Assembly (NCBI GenBank): GCA_047630355.1
Contig: JBLHXN010000083.1
Coordinates: forward strand, 1 to 14,512
Direction of reading: 5' to 3'
DNA length: 14,512 nucleotides
DNA from: JANQUM01 sp047630355
GTDB taxonomy: Bacteria > Bacteroidota > Bacteroidia > Cytophagales > Spirosomataceae
Shown: in pieces, positions 7,037-13,783 of the stretch
How positions within the stretch are numbered: position 1 is the first letter of the stretch
Layout: the number at the start of each line of letters is the position of its first letter
Program-made: the position numbers and the translations under genes
The notes under the pieces: model-generated
What the model saw: only the letters and a program-made list of their open reading frames with translations
What the model was told of the DNA's origin: nothing
Database searches by the model: none

Positions 7037-8005
7037 TAAATAGTTTATGTTGTTTTCTTTTAATTTTGTCCTGTGGGGCGAGTCAATACACCAATACTGA
7101 GTGATTCAGCTAAATTGGCCTTGGAGCAAGAACTAAGAACGGGCAAAGCACATACTTTTCGTACACGATGCCAAGTAATACTTCTAAAATCCACTGAACG
7201 TAAGTCCAAAAAGGTAGGGGAAGTTACAGCGATGACTTATGTCAGTGTCAATTCATTAGTCAAAAGATACAAAGACTTTGGCATAGACGGCTTACGGACA
7301 CAACCCGGCCGTGGCCGTAAACCAGAACTTAATAAAGAGGTAGACAAAGAGCTTATTTTAGAAAGTGTAAAAGCCCATCGGCAACAAATACAGACAGCCA
7401 AGGCTGAATGGGAACAAAAATCGGGGAAGTCCGTTAGCCTCATACCTTAAAGTCTTCTTTAAAAGTATTGGCGGACGATACAAACGCATAAGGAAACGGT
7501 GTAAACGATGATGAGAGTCATGTATGTAGCGAAAGTTATGCCCCCTACGGTTGGCAATTTCCCGGTGAATATATCTATGTACCCGTCGAGAAAGGCTACA
7601 AGATCAACATTTGGGGCCTGATTAGTAGAAAAAACCAAGTTCATTGGGCTACCACAGAATAAAATATCAACTCAAATTTCGTCTTTGGCCAATTAGAAAA
7701 ATTATCGCTCCAAATACAGAAATAAACCGTGGTCGTGCTTGACAATGCCAGTATCCATAAAGCTAAGATCATTCAAAATCAATTAAGGTATTGGGAGAAA
7801 AGAGGTTTGTATATTTTTTACTTACCTCCTTATTCCCCTCAACTGAACATTGCCGAAACACTATGGCGTAAGATTAAAAAAGAACAAATTGACCCTCCAG
7901 ATTATATGGACAAAGACAACCCTTTCTATTCTGTCAGTCAATGTCTTGCTCAATTCGGCAATATTTGAAAAATCAGTTTCTCAGATTTTAACATAAAATA
8001 AATTA
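7037..8005 (+). mobile_element. Decayed IS630-family insertion sequence
   Basis: The element is defined by its broken transposase gene (7073-7968) and a weak pair of inverted ends: TATAAATAGTTTATGTT at 7035-7051 against, in reverse complement, TATAATTTATTTTATGTT from 7990-8007 (15 of 18 positions with one gap). Each end abuts a TA dinucleotide, which fits the TA target of this family, though the AT-rich context weakens the argument. At about 0.97 kb it is shorter than a typical intact element because of an internal deletion. The following stretch 8006-8245 holds no recognisable gene. Confidence 0.65.
7073..7968 (+). pseudogene. IS630-family transposase, broken
   Basis: The first open part (GTG 7073 to 7450) encodes the N-terminal helix-turn-helix region (KLALEQELRTGKAHTFRTRCQVILL..., then VSVNSLVKRYKDFGIDGLRTQPGRGRKP). 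The last part (7729-7968) carries the DDE core end: VLDNASIHKAK and LPPYSPQLNIAETLWRKIKKEQI, with the second Asp and the Glu. Between them the remains can still be read: KVFFKSIGGRYKRIRKRCKR in another frame near 7451-7510, then DESHVCSESYAPYGWQFPGE and INIWGLISRKNQ from about 7510 on. The stretch normally joining these (roughly 60 residues) is missing, so there is an internal deletion. There is also a frameshift near 7440, plus two TAA codons (about 7660 and 7724) where Gln or Lys is expected. It cannot make an active protein. Confidence 0.88.
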
Positions 8006-8245
8006 TAACGAGGACTTAATGACCAGGAAATGAACGTTAAAGAATAGTAAAAGGATAAAATACTCGCATGTCAGTAGGTTTATACGTGACAAAAATATTT
8101 TCTTATTAAGTCTTCAGGATGAGTTCTCGATAATCGGTCGAATTTCACCAGAAACCGGTTAATTCTCAGCTAAAAAGTGTGTGGTAATAATTAGGAGTTT
8201 ACCATGAGCGTTTTTAGTTTAAGCTATATATAAGAATGCTTACGC

Positions 8246-9034
8246 TCAAAGCCGCTCTTCCAGCAACTCAGGGTTTCGTACGGTTTTCTTAATATTCTTG
8301 AAAAGAAGACCACCGTGCGAAGCATCCAGGACGCGGTGGTCAATAGCGATACCAAGTTTCATAATTGTTCTTGGTACTATTTCACCGTTTACAACCCAAG
8401 GCTTTTCCTGAATCCCGCCTAAAATAAGCACAAACGCTAAATTAGCCGACGGAAGCATTGCCGGATAACCAATATCAAGTCCTAAACTTCCAATATTTGA
8501 AATGATAAATGCCCCAAAATCATTCGGATTTATTCCCGGCAGTTTGATTCCTAAACTGATGGTGAGAAACATCGCAAACCGATAAAGCCAGCTTCTGAAT
8601 GGCCAAGGTATTCCGGCTACGATATTTTTTAGTTTCTGACTTTCATCACTTTTTTGACGGGCAACCTTCACCTTTTCAGATAATGTATTTACGGCTTCTT
8701 CGAGTGTCAGCTCATCTACTCTTTCGAGTTTTACACCACCCATTTGTGCACCTTTGAGTAAAACACTTACGGTTACGTCAATTTGATTATGAGAGACTAC
8801 TTTTCCCCGACGGATATACGTGTTCATTTCGGGAATTTCTGCTTTAACGGCTCGTGCCGTGGCAAGCGTAATAACGTGCGTTGGAGTAACTTTCAGACCA
8901 TTTTTACGCTTTTCAGCGATATATTTATTGAGGTCTGTAATGTCAATTTCTACCGAACCAAAAATTTTTGAATCAGAAGGCTTCTTATAAATAGTAGAAG
9001 CTACTTTACGCCAAGGCGAATTAAGGTTTTTCAT
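8246..9034 (-). CDS. Stand-alone 2-oxoacid dehydrogenase acyltransferase-type catalytic domain
   Basis: A 262-residue protein matching the E2 catalytic domain (2-oxoacid_dh, PF00198) of pyruvate/branched-chain dehydrogenase complexes, related to CoA acetyltransferases of the chloramphenicol acetyltransferase fold. It lacks the lipoyl and peripheral-subunit-binding domains that normally precede this domain. The active-site stretch reads IDHRVLDASHGG (231-242): the catalytic His233 and Asp237 are kept, but the usual DG is DA. Other E2 landmarks are FGAFIISNIGSLG and LAFVLILGGIQEKPWV. A hydrophobic insert at about 145-175 (WPFRSWLYRFAMFLTISLGIKLP) is unusual and may contact the membrane. There are no dehydrogenase genes nearby, so it probably acts outside the classical complexes. 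It lies 38 bp downstream of the NYN gene. Start at ATG 9034. Confidence 0.85.
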   Translation of the reverse strand: MKNLNSPWRKVASTIYKKPSDSKIFGSVEIDITDLNKYIAEKRKNGLKVTPTHVITLATARAVKAEIPEMNTYIRRGKVVSHNQIDVTVSVLLKGAQMGGVKLERVDELTLEEAVNTLSEKVKVARQKSDESQKLKNIVAGIPWPFRSWLYRFAMFLTISLGIKLPGINPNDFGAFIISNIGSLGLDIGYPAMLPSANLAFVLILGGIQEKPWVVNGEIVPRTIMKLGIAIDHRVLDASHGGLLFKNIKKTVRNPELLEERL

Positions 9035-9054
9035 ATTTTGACATTCCTGACATC

Positions 9055-9072
9055 TCCCGATAGCTATCGGGA
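9055..9072 (-). terminator. Perfect 18-nt palindrome between NYN and acyltransferase genes
   Basis: TCCCGATAGCTATCGGGA is a perfect inverted repeat abutting the NYN stop codon (9073-9075). It can fold on either strand and is the best-conserved of three related palindromes in the window. It may end or attenuate NYN transcription before the downstream gene, or protect the mRNA 3' end. There is no T tract on the minus strand. Confidence 0.5.
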
Positions 9073-9861
9073 TTACCTGACTTTCACAAAAACGTGCGTC
9101 ACGTTCTTTTTTCCTTGAACGGGGCGTTCATCTACTTCAATTGTCTTTATTGCTTTCAGGAAAGGCACCAGCTTTTTGAATCCGTAAATACGCGGGTCAA
9201 AATTAGGTTGTTTTTTATTAATTAGATTTCCTAACTCACCCACAAAAGCCCAACCATCATCGTCGGCAATATCGTTGATGCTATCTTTGAAGAGTTTAAC
9301 CAACTTACGATCAATCTTTTCTACGGCTCGTTTAGGTTTTTTAATCGCAGCAGGGCTTTTCGATTTTACTTCCGTATCAGTGTCAGAAGATTTTGTATCT
9401 TCTTCCGCTTCGTCATCGTCTCTACCTAATATTTCTATGTAGATAAACTTATCGCACGCTGAAATAAAAGCCGTTGGGGTTTTCTTCTCCCCTATTCCAA
9501 ATACCTTCATTCCTGCTTCCCGCAAACGAGTTGCCAAGCGGGTAAAGTCGCTATCGCTCGAAATAATACAAAAGCCGTCCACCCGATTGGTGTACAAAAT
9601 ATCCATTGCGTCAATAATCAGGGCTGAATCTGACGCATTCTTCCCTTTAGTGTAACTGTATTGCTGAATGGGCGTGATAGCGTGCTCTAACAGTACATTT
9701 TTCCAACCATTAGCTCTTGAGCTAGTCCAGTCGCCGTAAATGCGTTTAAAGGTTGGCACGCCGTACTTGGCTATCTCTTCGAGCATTGCCTGCACGTGCA
9801 CGTAGGATATGTTATCAGCGTCTATTAAAACCGCCAGTCGTAAGTCTTTTGTATTTTCCAT
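9073..9861 (-). CDS. NYN domain and OST-HTH/LOTUS domain protein (putative RNase)
   Basis: A 262-residue cytosolic protein. Residues 8-150 form a NYN (LabA/MARF1-like PIN-fold) domain with the acidic metal-binding residues D14 and D16 (LIDADNIS), D78 (NASDSALIIDAMD) and D103/D105 (SSDSDFTRLATRLREAG), all kept. This supports metal-dependent ribonuclease activity. A charged linker (about 151-185, DDDEAEEDTKSSDTDTE) leads to a C-terminal OST-HTH/LOTUS RNA-binding domain (about 186-258), with the WAFVGELGNLI..K.PNFDPR.YGF.KL pattern. This two-domain design is common in bacteria; the RNA target is unknown. It precedes the acyltransferase-type gene on the same strand. Start at ATG 9861. Confidence 0.92.
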   Translation of the reverse strand: MENTKDLRLAVLIDADNISYVHVQAMLEEIAKYGVPTFKRIYGDWTSSRANGWKNVLLEHAITPIQQYSYTKGKNASDSALIIDAMDILYTNRVDGFCIISSDSDFTRLATRLREAGMKVFGIGEKKTPTAFISACDKFIYIEILGRDDDEAEEDTKSSDTDTEVKSKSPAAIKKPKRAVEKIDRKLVKLFKDSINDIADDDGWAFVGELGNLINKKQPNFDPRIYGFKKLVPFLKAIKTIEVDERPVQGKKNVTHVFVKVR

Positions 9862-9889
9862 AAAAAAAGAGTAGTGTGTCGCTGCTCTT

Positions 9890-9897
9890 CAAAGGTA
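9890..9897 (-). promoter_or_regulatory. -7 promoter box for the NYN gene
   Basis: On the minus strand TACCTTTG matches TAnnTTTG exactly and lies 28 nt before ATG 9861. No clear TTG is seen at -33. Confidence 0.5.
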
Positions 9898-9917
9898 GTA
9901 CTTTTTACTGAGATAGA

Positions 9918-10001
9918 AGAAATGAGATTAGAGCAACGAAATTGGAAACTAGGGACAGAATTGATAAAGTCTAACTCCTTACATCTCCAATCTAATTTCT
10001 C
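9918..10001. repeat. Imperfect inverted repeat in low-complexity spacer
   Basis: The stretch GAAATGAGATTAGAG near 9918 is mirrored by CTCCAATCTAATTTCTC near 9984, with small gaps, in a spacer rich in TCT/GAG words. It lies between the YbjQ-type gene and the NYN promoter, so it could fold at the 3' end of the YbjQ transcript. The spacer around 6900-6960 has similar TCTC-rich text. No gene is seen here. Confidence 0.3.
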
Positions 10002-10014
10002 AATATCTCAAAAT

Positions 10015-10335
10015 TCAACTCGTTACTACCGCAGTGCCACTGGCTGCCACCATAATCATACCGCCGCCTTCTCCGAGGGTTTCGTAATCAAGGTCAACGC
10101 CCACGATGGCATTTGCCCCCACGCTTTCAGCACGTTCCATCATTTCACGAAGTGAAGTATCTTTGGCTTCGCGAAGTACTTTTTCGTACGAACCTGACCG
10201 ACCACCGACGATATCCCGGATTCCGGCAAAAAAATCTTTGAATATATTAGCTCCGATAATGGTTTCTCCGGTTACAATTCCTTTGTAATCTAAGATTGTT
10301 TTTCCTTCGATGCCTGGTGTGGTTGTTACTATCAT
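10015..10335 (-). CDS. YbjQ/UPF0145 family protein
   Basis: A 106-residue protein of the YbjQ family (UPF0145, pentamer-forming fold, sometimes labelled heavy-metal-binding). Family landmarks are all present: the opening TTTPGIEGKTI.DYKGIVTGE, the central DIVGGRSGSYEKVL..A (about residues 41-57) and the ending SVGANAIVGVDLDYETLG..GGMIMVAASGTAV. It is soluble with no signal peptide and has full family length. The biological role is not established; a metal link is only suggested for the family. It is monocistronic, with 340 bp of non-coding DNA upstream. Start at ATG 10335. Confidence 0.92.
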   Translation of the reverse strand: MIVTTTPGIEGKTILDYKGIVTGETIIGANIFKDFFAGIRDIVGGRSGSYEKVLREAKDTSLREMMERAESVGANAIVGVDLDYETLGEGGGMIMVAASGTAVVTS

Positions 10336-10679
10336 GTTTTGTATTTCTTGTGAATGTTAAGAATTAATTTATGTCGTGCCGATAGCACTTTAGCTGTTCA
10401 TTCTTGTCCTTGCTCGTTCTACAAAGATTTTGCTCTGATGGAGCAGCTGCCTTAATCAGCCCGACAACTCAGTTTAGCTTTTCTCTAATTTACGATAAAA
10501 GAAGTATTCCAAAAGATTGGATTTAAGTACGGAAGCTGGAATTGATGAACGGCGAAAATCAATTACTGACAATCGCTCTTTATCCTCGCAGAGAAAATCG
10601 CCCCATTATTCACGGTGAATCCCAGTAACAATTGAATATTCTGAATGGAAAAGAGCTGTTGCGTCATAGAGAAGCTCAG
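10336..10679. other. Intergenic stretch with one doubtful small ORF
   Basis: No recognised gene. A 35-codon minus-strand frame (10560-10667, MTQQLFSIQNIQLLLGF then TVNNGAIFSARIKSDCQ) starts 13 nt after the end of the sugar dehydrogenase remnant. It has an ordinary amino-acid mix but no family I know, and may be debris of a longer deleted gene. The leader of the YbjQ-type gene must lie near 10340-10430, but I see no exact TAnnTTTG box there. Confidence 0.3.
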
Positions 10680-11474
10680 TTATTGATTCGTAGTAGTTTC
10701 TTCGATTCCTAAAATAGTACTTTCAGTAGCGTTCAAAGCAATATCGTATTCATTTCGCACGCCTTCACAGAATACGTATCCCGAATTTTGCAACCACGTT
10801 TCGTTATTTTGCAAATATAAATTACTGGCGTTTAACGGAACCGCGAAAACCTTCGTGGTGAGCGGCTCTTCCCGCAAACCGGGATATTATCCGTTTACAT
10901 CTTTCACTTCTCCGTGATCGGTGCGTGAACCGCTTGCTACCAATAAAGTATCGGCAGTTTTGTTCAGGCAAATTACGCTGAAAGCATAATCGAACAACGT
11001 AGTGGAAGATGCGTACAAATCCGTTTGAAAAACCGTGGTGAACGTTTTACTTTCTCCACCGCCAATGCCACATTTTATGAGCCAGCCCCTGCCGTTCTTA
11101 GCGGACGAGTTTGCTTCGTTGCCACCCAAATACAAAGCTCCATTATGATAAAGCAAACCCTGCATACAGTTAATATTATGCTCATTTCTTGAAATAAATA
11201 ATTGTAAATTTTGCGAAACTCCGTTTACCAAATCAGTTTTGTAAACGTCTCCTTCGAAGGTATTTGTGTAAATGATTTTGTTAAGAGAATCGTACACAAT
11301 TCGTACCACACCCGTAGGCAACTGATGGACGTGATTTGCAAATAAATCACTTTTTAAAGCTACCAAATTACTCGCAGCAGTTGTCTTTATGGGCGAATAA
11401 TTAGAAATCGGCGGATGAGTCGTGTCCTTTTGAACCTGTGCGTACAGCGACACAATGAGTAATAGCTTAAGCAT
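10680..11474 (-). pseudogene. PQQ-dependent glucose/sorbosone dehydrogenase-like protein, broken and truncated
   Basis: The reading frame from ATG 11474 encodes a short hydrophobic leader (MLKLLLIVSLYAQVQ) and the first blades of a beta-propeller resembling soluble sugar dehydrogenases (GSDH-type, PF07995). The best landmarks are LPTGVVRIVYDSLNKIIYTNTFEG and VASGSRTDHGEVKDVNG. A TAA at 10887-10889 then interrupts it, where a Lys codon (AAA) would be expected. The same frame continues beyond it as YPGLREEPLTTKVFAVPLN and GYVFCEGVRNEYDIALN, typical of the family, and ends at 10680. The second half of the propeller is missing. So the gene has one nonsense mutation and a 3' truncation. It lies downstream of the ribosomal operon terminator on the same strand. 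Confidence 0.75.
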
Positions 11475-11564
11475 GACATTCTTGTGTTTGTTCCCAACAA
11501 GGTACAGGTGAACAAGAAAAAGGCTATCATTTCAAAGCCATTATTTATTAAACAGTCAAACACA

Positions 11565-11597
11565 AAAATCCCCGCCATGGACCATGACGGGGATTTT
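11565..11597 (-). terminator. Strong terminator of the rpsF-rpsR-rplI operon
   Basis: Two 16-nt arms (11565-11580 and 11582-11597) pair almost perfectly around a single-base loop: AAAATCCCCG.CATGG, with one mismatch that is a G:U pair in the minus-strand RNA. On the minus strand the stem runs into TTTTTGTGTTTG. It is about 70 nt past the rplI stop. The symmetric A and T tracts could also let it act on plus-strand transcripts. Confidence 0.85.
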
Positions 11598-11630
11598 GAG
11601 ATTGGCTTCCACAAAACAGAAGCTAACTCC

Positions 11631-11650
11631 TTTCCGATAGCTATCGGAAA
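11631..11650 (-). repeat. Perfect 20-nt palindrome after rplI
   Basis: TTTCCGATAGCTATCGGAAA is self-complementary, and the outer bases nearly continue the match (CC/GG with one extra A). It shares the CCGATAGCTATCGG core with the element at 9055-9072. It lies 16 nt past the rplI stop and before the main operon terminator, so it may be a 3'-end hairpin of the operon. Confidence 0.6.
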
Positions 11651-11666
11651 AGGTAATCTAAAGAAT

Positions 11667-12119
11667 TTATTCAGCTTTCGCCTCTTCTGCAACTTTAACA
11701 GAAACTTCGTGTTTCACGTCTTTGTGCAGGTCAAGAGTTGCTTTGTAATCACCAACGAACTTAATGTCTTCGATAGCGATTTTCTTACGATCAACTTCAA
11801 AACCTTTGACTTGAAGAGCTTCAGCAACCTGAAGGCTTGTCACACGTCCGAAGATACGGCCGCTTTCGCCCGTTTTCATCGAAATAGTGATTACTGTGTC
11901 TCCGATTGAAGCTGCTAATTCTTCAGCATCTTTAACCAGTTTATCAGCTTTGTGAGAGGCTTGCTTTAAGTTCTCAGCAACAATTTTTTTATTTGAAGGC
12001 GTTGCCAGAGCGGCAAAACCTTGCGGGATCAAGTAGTTACGTCCGTACCCCGCTTTCACGTCTATGGTATCGTTTTTATAACCTAAGCCCGCAATGTCTG
12101 TTTTTAATATTACTTCCAT
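11667..12119 (-). CDS. rplI: 50S ribosomal protein L9
   Basis: A 150-residue protein that binds 23S rRNA and projects from the large subunit. It has the L9 N-terminal signature G.V..VK.GYGRNYLIP.G.A.A (here DTIDVKAGYGRNYLIPQGFAALAT, residues 17-40), a central helix (about 41-75) and the C-terminal domain with SGRIFGRVTSLQVAEAL. Length is normal. It is the last gene of rpsF-rpsR-rplI, 44 nt after rpsR, and is followed by two hairpins. Start at ATG 12119. Confidence 0.98.
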   Translation of the reverse strand: MEVILKTDIAGLGYKNDTIDVKAGYGRNYLIPQGFAALATPSNKKIVAENLKQASHKADKLVKDAEELAASIGDTVITISMKTGESGRIFGRVTSLQVAEALQVKGFEVDRKKIAIEDIKFVGDYKATLDLHKDVKHEVSVKVAEEAKAE

Positions 12120-12163
12120 TGGATGATTTCGTTTTTAAAATTTAATTTTCGTTCGTACGAGGC

Positions 12164-12418
12164 TTATTTCAAGCCGTCTGCTACGTACGGTAATAAAGCT
12201 AAATGACGGGCACGCTTTACGGCAGTACCAACTTTGCGTTGGAACTTCATGCTGTTTCCGGTAATTCTACGCGGAAGGATTTTACCCTGCTCATTCAAAA
12301 ACTTTAATAAGAAATCTGGGTCTTTAAAATCTACGTACTTGATGCCGTACTTTTTGAAACGGCAATATTTTTTCTGAACGGCTTCCCTGCGTTCGATTCT
12401 TTCGTTAACTAATGACAT
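12164..12418 (-). CDS. rpsR: 30S ribosomal protein S18
   Basis: An 84-residue small-subunit protein that pairs with S6 on the 16S rRNA platform. The basic core is typical: KKYCRFKKYGIKYVDFKDPDFLLKFL, then GKILPRRITGNSMKFQRKVGTAVKRARHLALLPY. Length fits the family and the order between rpsF and rplI is the standard one. It lies 34 nt after rpsF. Start at ATG 12418. Confidence 0.98.
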   Translation of the reverse strand: MSLVNERIERREAVQKKYCRFKKYGIKYVDFKDPDFLLKFLNEQGKILPRRITGNSMKFQRKVGTAVKRARHLALLPYVADGLK

Positions 12419-12452
12419 AATTTTCGAGAATTTTGTGTTGAAAATAACTTAC

Positions 12453-12815
12453 TTATTCGGCGGGTGCCTCTTCTTTCTTATTCTTTACCTTCTTCATCCG
12501 ACGGTCGGCGTATGCAACGGCGTACTTGTCGAGTTTTACAGTAAGGAAGCGAAGTAGGCGTTCCTCGCGTTTGTAAGCGATATCCAATGCAGTAAGTAGC
12601 TCGGGAGTTGCCTTAAATTGAAATAATTGATAGTAACCAGTAGACTTGTGCTGAATGGGATACGCCAATTTACGAAGACCCCAATGTTCTTCATTCATTA
12701 GCTCGGCACCGTTGTCTATAAGCACTTGTTTGATTTTTTCAACAGTTTCTTGTATTTGAACTTCTGATAAAACAGGAGTTAAAATAAAGACTGTTTCGTA
12801 TTGATTTTGAAACAT
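12453..12815 (-). CDS. rpsF: 30S ribosomal protein S6
   Basis: A 120-residue protein with the S6 ferredoxin-like fold: YETVFILTPVLSEVQIQETVEKI, WGLRKLAYPIQHKSTGYYQLFQF and the RLLRFLTVKLDKYA strand. The C-terminal tail is charged (KKVKNKKEEAPAE). It is the first gene of the operon, read from a clear promoter about 53 nt upstream. Start at ATG 12815. Confidence 0.98.
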   Translation of the reverse strand: MFQNQYETVFILTPVLSEVQIQETVEKIKQVLIDNGAELMNEEHWGLRKLAYPIQHKSTGYYQLFQFKATPELLTALDIAYKREERLLRFLTVKLDKYAVAYADRRMKKVKNKKEEAPAE

Positions 12816-12852
12816 GCTTGTTTGACAGTTTAAATTAATTAATGTATTCTTT

Positions 12853-12865
12853 CTCCAAAATGGAG
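12853..12865 (-). promoter_or_regulatory. Small hairpin in the rpsF leader
   Basis: CTCCAAAATGGAG forms a 5-bp stem with a 3-nt loop at the very start of the expected rpsF transcript. S6:S18 autoregulatory leaders are known in many bacteria, but the CCG-containing rRNA mimic that defines them is not seen here, so a regulatory role is only possible. Confidence 0.3.
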
Positions 12866-12867
12866 GG

Positions 12868-12897
12868 CAAAGGTAAGAATATTCTTTGTATTAGCAA
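12868..12897 (-). promoter_or_regulatory. Bacteroidota-type promoter of rpsF-rpsR-rplI
   Basis: On the minus strand TTG (12895-12897), a 19-nt spacer and TACCTTTG (12868-12875) match the phylum consensus exactly. The expected transcript start near 12861 leaves a leader of about 46 nt. Confidence 0.72.
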
Positions 12898-13123
12898 TTA
12901 TCGGACAGACTCAATAAGTAGCTTTATACCGTTTACTAAAAAATTGGTAACGAAAAGTCTAAAGTGTTATACAAAAATCATCCAAACCCGTATTTTCAGT
13001 TTTAGAAACTGCCAGATAAGGTAACACACAAAACACTCATCAACAAAACTACGTACTTTAAACAGCGTGATTTGAATTCGTGATAGAATACACTCACCTC
13101 TCAAAGTACATAACCTTCTTTTT
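12898..13123. other. Intergenic AT-rich stretch
   Basis: Together with the rpsF leader this gives just over 300 bp without a gene, between the divergent rpsF operon and the secreted-protein remnant. Short frames here have no coding character. I see no RNA gene, repeat or good plus-strand promoter for the remnant at 13124. Confidence 0.5.
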
Positions 13124-13731
13124 ATGACCCGAGACTTTACTTTCTCTTTCCTTTGTATCGTGCTAACCGCCTGTCTCGGAATCAATCCGTCATTCGTACA
13201 AAATAATTCGCCCGACGCAAAGCAGCAGTTTACCTATGGTACGCCAGATACAGATATTTCACCCGAAATAATGGCGGTTATGCAGCAAAGCAAACAGCTC
13301 AATTAACCGCAATCCCCGTATAAAATGTGATACCCGGTACATCTATTGTATTTCTGTTGATATTGACTCTGACACCCACGAGTTATTTGAACGGGATACT
13401 GCATTTATCAAACAGGCCGTATTTGCATTTCAAAGCCGAGGCCTTAGCAGACAAGTACATCACGCAGGTTTCGGAAGATAGTACTTTTTACCAATCAGGT
13501 AATTATTGATACAACTGACATACCTTCCATTCGTCTTGAAAACATTCTATATGATCAGGTTCTGTACGCCAGAACAAAATCAGTAAATGATTTCGGTGAA
13601 ACTGACTGGAGTAATATTTCTGAAATTGTGAACGGTCAGGGTATCGCAACTCCAACGCCGAGTATTGTATCAAATGTAGCTACGAGAGCTTTCAAAGATA
13701 ACTTCATTCTTGACTTTAATCCCGTAGAAGG
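13124..13731 (+). pseudogene. Wreck of a large secreted protein with an FN3-like domain
   Basis: The first frame (13124-13306) starts MTRDFTFSFLCIVLTACLGI, a signal peptide, and stops after MAVMQQSKQLN. Shifting frame, 13308-13415 reads RYIYCISVDIDSDTHELFER and DTAFIKQAVF, which looks like part of a secreted enzyme, perhaps M12-type metallopeptidase (weak). From about 13414 another frame gives PYLHFKAEALADKYITQVSE and, after a further slip near 13500, IDTTDIPSIRLENILYDQVL followed by YARTKSVNDFGETDWSNISE. This is the typical end of a fibronectin type III domain as found in Bacteroidota secreted proteins. So at least two frameshifts and probably one internal deletion have merged distant parts. 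The coding sequence stops at the left end of IS copy 2 (13732), which probably cut off the C-terminal sorting region. Confidence 0.65.
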
Positions 13732-13750
13732 CAGGGTTGATTGGTTCTGT
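13732..13750 (+). repeat. Left terminal inverted repeat of ISAs1-family copy 2
   Basis: CAGGGTTGATTGGTTCTGT pairs with the right end of copy 1 (655-673) at 17 of 19 positions and lies 33 nt before the transposase ATG, as expected for the family. Confidence 0.8.
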
Positions 13751-13783
13751 AAAAATGGTTTATTTTGTTTTTAAAAACGAAGT

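Noticed and set aside
7459..7644. Minus-strand 61-codon frame with hydrophobic residues in the IS630 region
   Set aside because: It lies opposite recognisable transposase sequence (DESHVC, YGWQFPGE) and is a shadow.
8206..8249. TGAGCGT/ACGCTCA inverted repeat overlapping the acyltransferase stop
   Set aside because: The loop is about 30 nt, with only a weak inner stem and no T tract, so it is not a convincing terminator.
12842..13185. Short frames 12842-13024 (plus) and 12967-13185 (minus)
   Set aside because: They lie over the rpsF promoter or are biased in composition; no sign of coding.
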